Below are positions 61,117 to 64,000 of a stretch of DNA of 64,000 nt, piece after piece; positions within the stretch are counted from its first letter, which is position 1; every line of letters starts with the position of its first letter. Source of the DNA: Nitrospirota bacterium. GTDB lineage: Bacteria > Nitrospirota > Thermodesulfovibrionia > Thermodesulfovibrionales > Dissulfurispiraceae. A program made the translations under genes and the position numbers. The notes beneath the pieces are model-generated. The model saw only the letters and a program-made list of their open reading frames with translations. It was not told where the DNA came from and did not search any database. The stretch covers positions 1 to 64,000 of the forward strand of contig WSNO01000012.1 of NCBI GenBank assembly GCA_009773415.1. The letters run 5' to 3'.

Positions 61117-62730
61117 ATGTTTTGTTATCAGTGCGAACAGACAGCACAGGGAAGCGGTTGCACCAAGGTCGGCGTCTGCGGCAAGCAGCCAGACGTAGCG
61201 GCATTGCAGGATCTGCTCGTCTATGCTCTCAAAGGGCTCTCACAGGTCGCTGTTGAGGCGCGCAAAAAAGGCATTACAGACAACAATGTGAACGTCTTTA
61301 CCGTAAAAGCGCTTTTTTCGACTCTCACCAACGTCGATTTCGACCCGAACCGCTTTGTCGGACTCATTAACGAATGTGTCGCGCTTCGTGAGGCACTCAG
61401 GGCCAAGGCTGGAGTGAACGTTGCTGAAGGGCCGGCGACCTGCAAACCTGCGTCAACTGTTGATGAACTGGTCAAACAGGGCGAAGCCGTCGGCGTTAAG
61501 GCTGATCCGTCCGTCAATCCAGACATCAAATCGCTTCAGGATACCCTTATTTACGGCATCAAGGGCGTTGCTGCATACGCCGACCATGCCCAGATTCTCG
61601 GGCAGGAAGACGACAAAGTCTATGCCTTCTGCCAGGAGGCGCTTGCCGCCACTCTCGACACGTCGCTCGACTTGAACGCGTGGGTCGGCCTCGTTCTGAA
61701 ATGCGGCGAAATCAACCTCCGCACCATGGAGCTTCTCGATGCAGGCAATACCGGCACCTATGGCCATCCGGTCCCGACTTCGGTTCCGCTCGGCGCTAAG
61801 GCAGGCAAGGCGCTTCTTGTGTCCGGCCACGACCTGAAGGACCTCGAGGCCATCCTGAAGCAGAGTGAAGGCACCGGCGTGAATGTTTACACCCACGGCG
61901 AAATGCTCCCGACCCATGCCTATCCTAAACTGAAGGAATACAAGCACTTCTATGGCCACTACGGCACCGCGTGGCAGAACCAGCACAAGGAATTTTCGGC
62001 ATTCCCGGGCGCAATCGTGATGACCACGAACTGCCTCCAGAAGCCGCAGGATTCCTACAAAGACAATATCTTCACCGTCGGACTTGTCGGCTGGCCCGGC
62101 ATTGCACACATCGCTGACGGCAACTTCAAACCCGCTATTGCCAGGGCGCTTGCGCTTCCGGGCTTCACGACCGATGCTCCGGGCAAGTCGGTCATGGTCG
62201 GCTTCGGCAGAAATACGGTCATGAGCGTTGCCGACAAAGTCATCGACGGCGTCAAGAGCGGCGCAATCAAGCACTTCTTCCTCGTTGGCGGCTGCGACGG
62301 CGCCAAGGCGGGTAGAAACTACTATACCGAGTTTGTCGAAAAGACGCCGAAAGACACCATTGTGCTGACTCTCGCGTGCGGCAAGTTCCGTTTCTTCGAC
62401 AAGGAACTGGGCGACATCGGCGGCATTCCGCGCCTGCTCGACGTCGGACAGTGCAATGACGCATACTCTGCCATCCAGATTGCGATCGCGCTCTCCAAGG
62501 CGTTCAACTGCGGGGTAAATGACCTGCCGCTCTCGCTGATTCTGTCGTGGTACGAACAGAAGGCTGTTGCGATTCTTCTGACGCTCCTCCACCTCGGCAT
62601 CAGGAACATCAAGCTGGGACCGTCCCTGCCGGCATTCATCACCCCGAACGTGCTGAATGTACTCGTCCAGAACTTCAACATCGGGCCAATCACCACACCT
62701 GACGCCGATCTGAAGCAGATTCTCGGCTAA
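61117..62730 (+). CDS. hcp: Hybrid-cluster protein (hydroxylamine reductase)
   Basis: 537 residues with ATG behind AGGAGG. 'MFCYQCEQTAQGSGCTKVGVCGK' holds the N-terminal [4Fe-4S] Cys set. Hybrid-cluster ligands are visible in 'VYTHGEMLPTHAYPKLKEYKHFYGHYG', 'TTNCLQKP', 'LVGGCDGAKAGRNYY', 'LACGKFRF' and 'VGQCNDAYSAI'. The enzyme acts on nitric oxide or hydroxylamine; in anaerobes it defends against nitrosative stress. The length matches class I/II Hcp. Regulated by the divergent Crp/Fnr protein. Confidence 0.97.
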   Translation: MFCYQCEQTAQGSGCTKVGVCGKQPDVAALQDLLVYALKGLSQVAVEARKKGITDNNVNVFTVKALFSTLTNVDFDPNRFVGLINECVALREALRAKAGVNVAEGPATCKPASTVDELVKQGEAVGVKADPSVNPDIKSLQDTLIYGIKGVAAYADHAQILGQEDDKVYAFCQEALAATLDTSLDLNAWVGLVLKCGEINLRTMELLDAGNTGTYGHPVPTSVPLGAKAGKALLVSGHDLKDLEAILKQSEGTGVNVYTHGEMLPTHAYPKLKEYKHFYGHYGTAWQNQHKEFSAFPGAIVMTTNCLQKPQDSYKDNIFTVGLVGWPGIAHIADGNFKPAIARALALPGFTTDAPGKSVMVGFGRNTVMSVADKVIDGVKSGAIKHFFLVGGCDGAKAGRNYYTEFVEKTPKDTIVLTLACGKFRFFDKELGDIGGIPRLLDVGQCNDAYSAIQIAIALSKAFNCGVNDLPLSLILSWYEQKAVAILLTLLHLGIRNIKLGPSLPAFITPNVLNVLVQNFNIGPITTPDADLKQILG

Positions 62731-62764
62731 GCGACGCACAGCCGTTCCTCATCACCTTATCCCT

Positions 62765-62793
62765 GGCGGGCCATCGCAGGCCCGCCTTTTTTT
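62765..62793 (+). terminator. Rho-independent terminator of hcp
   Basis: GGCGGGCC (62765-62772) and GGCCCGCC (62779-62786) form a perfect 8-bp stem with a 6-base loop, then T7. It lies about 35 bases past the stop. Confidence 0.92.
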
Positions 62794-62820
62794 CTGCCTG
62801 CGGACCAAAACGGCATGTGC

Positions 62821-62850
62821 TTGAAAGCCGTCGGGTGAATACGCTAATCT
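62821..62850 (+). promoter_or_regulatory. Predicted rubrerythrin promoter
   Basis: TTGAAA (-35), 18-base spacer and TAATCT (-10, 62845-62850); transcription would begin near 62857, inside the TGACG-tt-CGTCA dyad. Confidence 0.45.
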
Positions 62851-62854
62851 CATA

Positions 62855-62866
62855 TGACGTTCGTCA
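62855..62866 (+). promoter_or_regulatory. Inverted repeat over the rubrerythrin start site
   Basis: TGACG-TT-CGTCA overlaps the predicted transcription start, the place for a repressor operator. It is not a canonical PerR or FNR box. Regulator unknown. Confidence 0.45.
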
Positions 62867-62901
62867 CATTGAAAAACGATACTTTATCGAGGAGGCTGTT
62901 T

Positions 62902-63495
62902 ATGAAGGCATTGAAAGGAACAAAGACTGCTGAAAATCTGCTCAAGGCGTTTGCCGGAGAATCGCAGGCCCGCAATCGTTATACCTATTATGCGTCTGTT
63001 GCCGACAAAGAAGGCTATAAGCAGATCAAGAACATCTTTATCGAAACCGCCGACAACGAAAAAGAACATGCGAAGCGCTTCTACAAGTTTCTTCTGGCCG
63101 GCTTGCAGGGAGAGCTTCCGGTAATGGTCGAAATCAATGCTTCTTATCCCGTGGCCCAGGGCACTACGCTCGACAATCTGAAGGCTGCGGCGAGCGGTGA
63201 GCATGAGGAGTGGCAGGATCTTTATCCGTCCTTTGGAAAGGTTGCCGACGAGGAGGGGTTCCCGGAGATCGGCGAAGCGTTCCGGAAAATCGCATCGGTT
63301 GAAGTGCGTCATGAAACCCGCTATCTGAAGCTTGCGGCCAACATTGAAAAGAACCAGGTTTTCAAAAAAGACGCGACTGTCTCATGGAAATGCGGCAACT
63401 GCGGCTATATCCACACAGATGACGAAGCGGTGGAGAAGTGCCCCGCCTGCGACCATCCCCGCGCATTTTTCGAACTGTTTGCCGAAACATACTGA
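62902..63495 (+). CDS. rbr: Rubrerythrin
   Basis: 197 residues from ATG 62902 (GGAGG at 6 bases); a frame extends upstream to 62854 but has no ribosome site. The di-iron ferritin-like domain has 'FAGESQARNRYTYYAS' and 'ETADNEKEHAKRFYKFL', then 'GEHEEWQDLYPSF' and 'ASVEVRHETRYLKL'. The rubredoxin-like tail has CGNCGY and CPACDH. It reduces H2O2 in anaerobes. Confidence 0.97.
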   Translation: MKALKGTKTAENLLKAFAGESQARNRYTYYASVADKEGYKQIKNIFIETADNEKEHAKRFYKFLLAGLQGELPVMVEINASYPVAQGTTLDNLKAAASGEHEEWQDLYPSFGKVADEEGFPEIGEAFRKIASVEVRHETRYLKLAANIEKNQVFKKDATVSWKCGNCGYIHTDDEAVEKCPACDHPRAFFELFAETY

Positions 63496-63519
63496 AGCAG
63501 TCCACGCTCGGCGTCACGG

Positions 63520-63549
63520 GGGCGGACCGGAAAAGTCCGCCCTCTTTTT
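63520..63549 (+). terminator. Rho-independent terminator of rubrerythrin
   Basis: GGGCGGAC (63520-63527) pairs with GTCCGCCC (63535-63542) across a 7-base loop, followed by a T-rich run. It lies 25 bases past the stop. Confidence 0.9.
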
Positions 63550-63567
63550 AGCGAAGTACACAGTAAA

Positions 63568-64000
63568 TCAGCAGGCAGCTAACTGCAACGTATCTCCCAA
63601 ATCCAGCCTGACAACAGACTTTGACCAGCGCGCCGCTTCCGCACAGAGCAGTTCCGTTTTGCTCCCCGGCGCTGCATACGGGACGAACATCTCATCTGCC
63701 AAAGCAGCGACAAACCGGTTGCGGTATTCTGCCCGCTCAGCGGATATGCGGTTGTGCTTTGCGACAAACGGAGAAAGTATCAGCAGACGGCCGTCTTCCA
63801 AAGGCTTTTTGAATTCAGCCTTGATTCGCATGCCTTCCAGAGAACGGGCCGGGCAGACAATTATCGGCTGTTTGCCTTTCAGCAGAATATTCAGGCACTC
63901 CTGTTCCATGGGAGAATGAAACCCGCCGATTACCGTGCCCCCGGCATCCCTGAGCTGCTTCATCAGGTCGTATGTCTTGAGGATGATATGGCCGGGGCAT
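63568..64000 (-). CDS. SLOG/DprA-like Rossmann protein, 5'-truncated by the window
   Basis: At least 143 residues; the frame is open to the window edge so the start is missing. 'CPGHIILKTYDLMKQLRDAG' then 'GTVIGGFHSPMEQECLNILL' and 'PIIVCPARSLEGMRIK' is the pattern of the DprA/Smf-like SLOG domain (Rossmann fold with GGFHSP and CPARG-type loop). DprA-related proteins bind ssDNA or nucleotides. The visible C-terminal part lacks a winged-helix domain. Role uncertain. Confidence 0.72.
   Translation of the reverse strand, partial: CPGHIILKTYDLMKQLRDAGGTVIGGFHSPMEQECLNILLKGKQPIIVCPARSLEGMRIKAEFKKPLEDGRLLILSPFVAKHNRISAERAEYRNRFVAALADEMFVPYAAPGSKTELLCAEAARWSKSVVRLDLGDTLQLAAC

Noticed and set aside
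61453-62739. 428-codon minus-strand open frame opposite hcp.
   Set aside because: Hcp on the plus strand has all cluster ligands and a terminator; the antisense frame has no domain.

Overview
The window is a gene-dense stretch of bacterial chromosome with moderately high GC. It carries about 60 protein genes, two tRNA genes and one IS200-type insertion sequence. Gene content suggests an anaerobic or microaerophilic bacterium: pyruvate phosphate dikinase, a two-subunit 2-oxoacid:ferredoxin oxidoreductase, a hybrid-cluster protein (Hcp), rubrerythrin, a RACE-type corrinoid-protein reactivator, HypA/HypB, and both SodB and a hemerythrin against oxygen. Protein character (short Cys-rich proteins, tandem ACT protein, glycine-zipper lipoprotein, Crp/Fnr protein beside hcp) reads most like a Nitrospirota (Thermodesulfovibrio-like) or a sulfate-reducer relative. 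That placement is inference; no rRNA gene is present to test it.

Layout. 1-3.1 kb: a DUF4139 remnant, then ppdK with clear promoter and terminator. 3.3-7.1 kb (+): PilZ protein, a metal ABC transporter (ATPase and permease), three coupled unrecognised genes including a small Cys-rich protein, and a conserved hypothetical. 7.2-8.0 kb (-): small proteins including a GIY-YIG protein. 8.1-10.5 kb (+): greB and uup. 10.5-14.3 kb (-): DUF362/ferredoxin protein and an M1 aminopeptidase. 14.5-16.6 kb (+): a degenerate P-loop protein and glgC. 16.7-23.7 kb (-): ACT protein, four-repeat S1 protein, rlmB, an in-frame cysE-cysS fusion and a RACE protein. 23.8-24.3 kb: the IS element. 24.4-30.8 kb (+): lytic transglycosylase, zapB-like, zapA, radical SAM protein, cysteine desulfurase, lipoprotein and DUF360 membrane protein, with tRNA-Ser on the minus strand at 28.2 kb.

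30.8-54.9 kb is almost entirely minus strand, with many 1-4 base stop/start overlaps: tadA and a 44-aa membrane peptide, hypBA, YtxH and DUF948 proteins, an inositol-phosphate lipid pair, recO, DUF151 protein, era, an aminotransferase, alr, tatA, mobA, a MEMO-family protein, dnaB, rplI, a SpoU methyltransferase, a site-2 protease, rimO, thiL, lon, hsp20, galU, tRNA-Leu, ubiX, a peptidase-MA protein, an ICMT-family protein, hemerythrin and sodB. 55.6-56.4 kb (+) is a ZIP transporter; 56.5-60.9 kb (-) holds the 2-oxoacid oxidoreductase, a GGDEF protein and the Crp/Fnr regulator; 61.1-63.5 kb (+) holds hcp and rubrerythrin; a truncated SLOG/DprA-like gene closes the window.

How it fits together. 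Most genes are core translation, RNA modification, envelope and protein-quality functions. The best local systems are: (i) a divergent Crp/Fnr regulator and hcp with an FNR-type site at -41.5 from the predicted start, a nitrosative or redox-stress module next to rubrerythrin; (ii) RACE and cysE-cysS coupled by a GTGA overlap, joining corrinoid-protein activation, cysteine synthesis and cysteinyl-tRNA charging; (iii) inositol-phosphate synthase overlapping a CDP-alcohol phosphatidyltransferase, implying inositol phospholipid synthesis; (iv) a sodB-hemerythrin unit split by a strong intercistronic hairpin. No CRISPR array, prophage or obvious defence island was seen.
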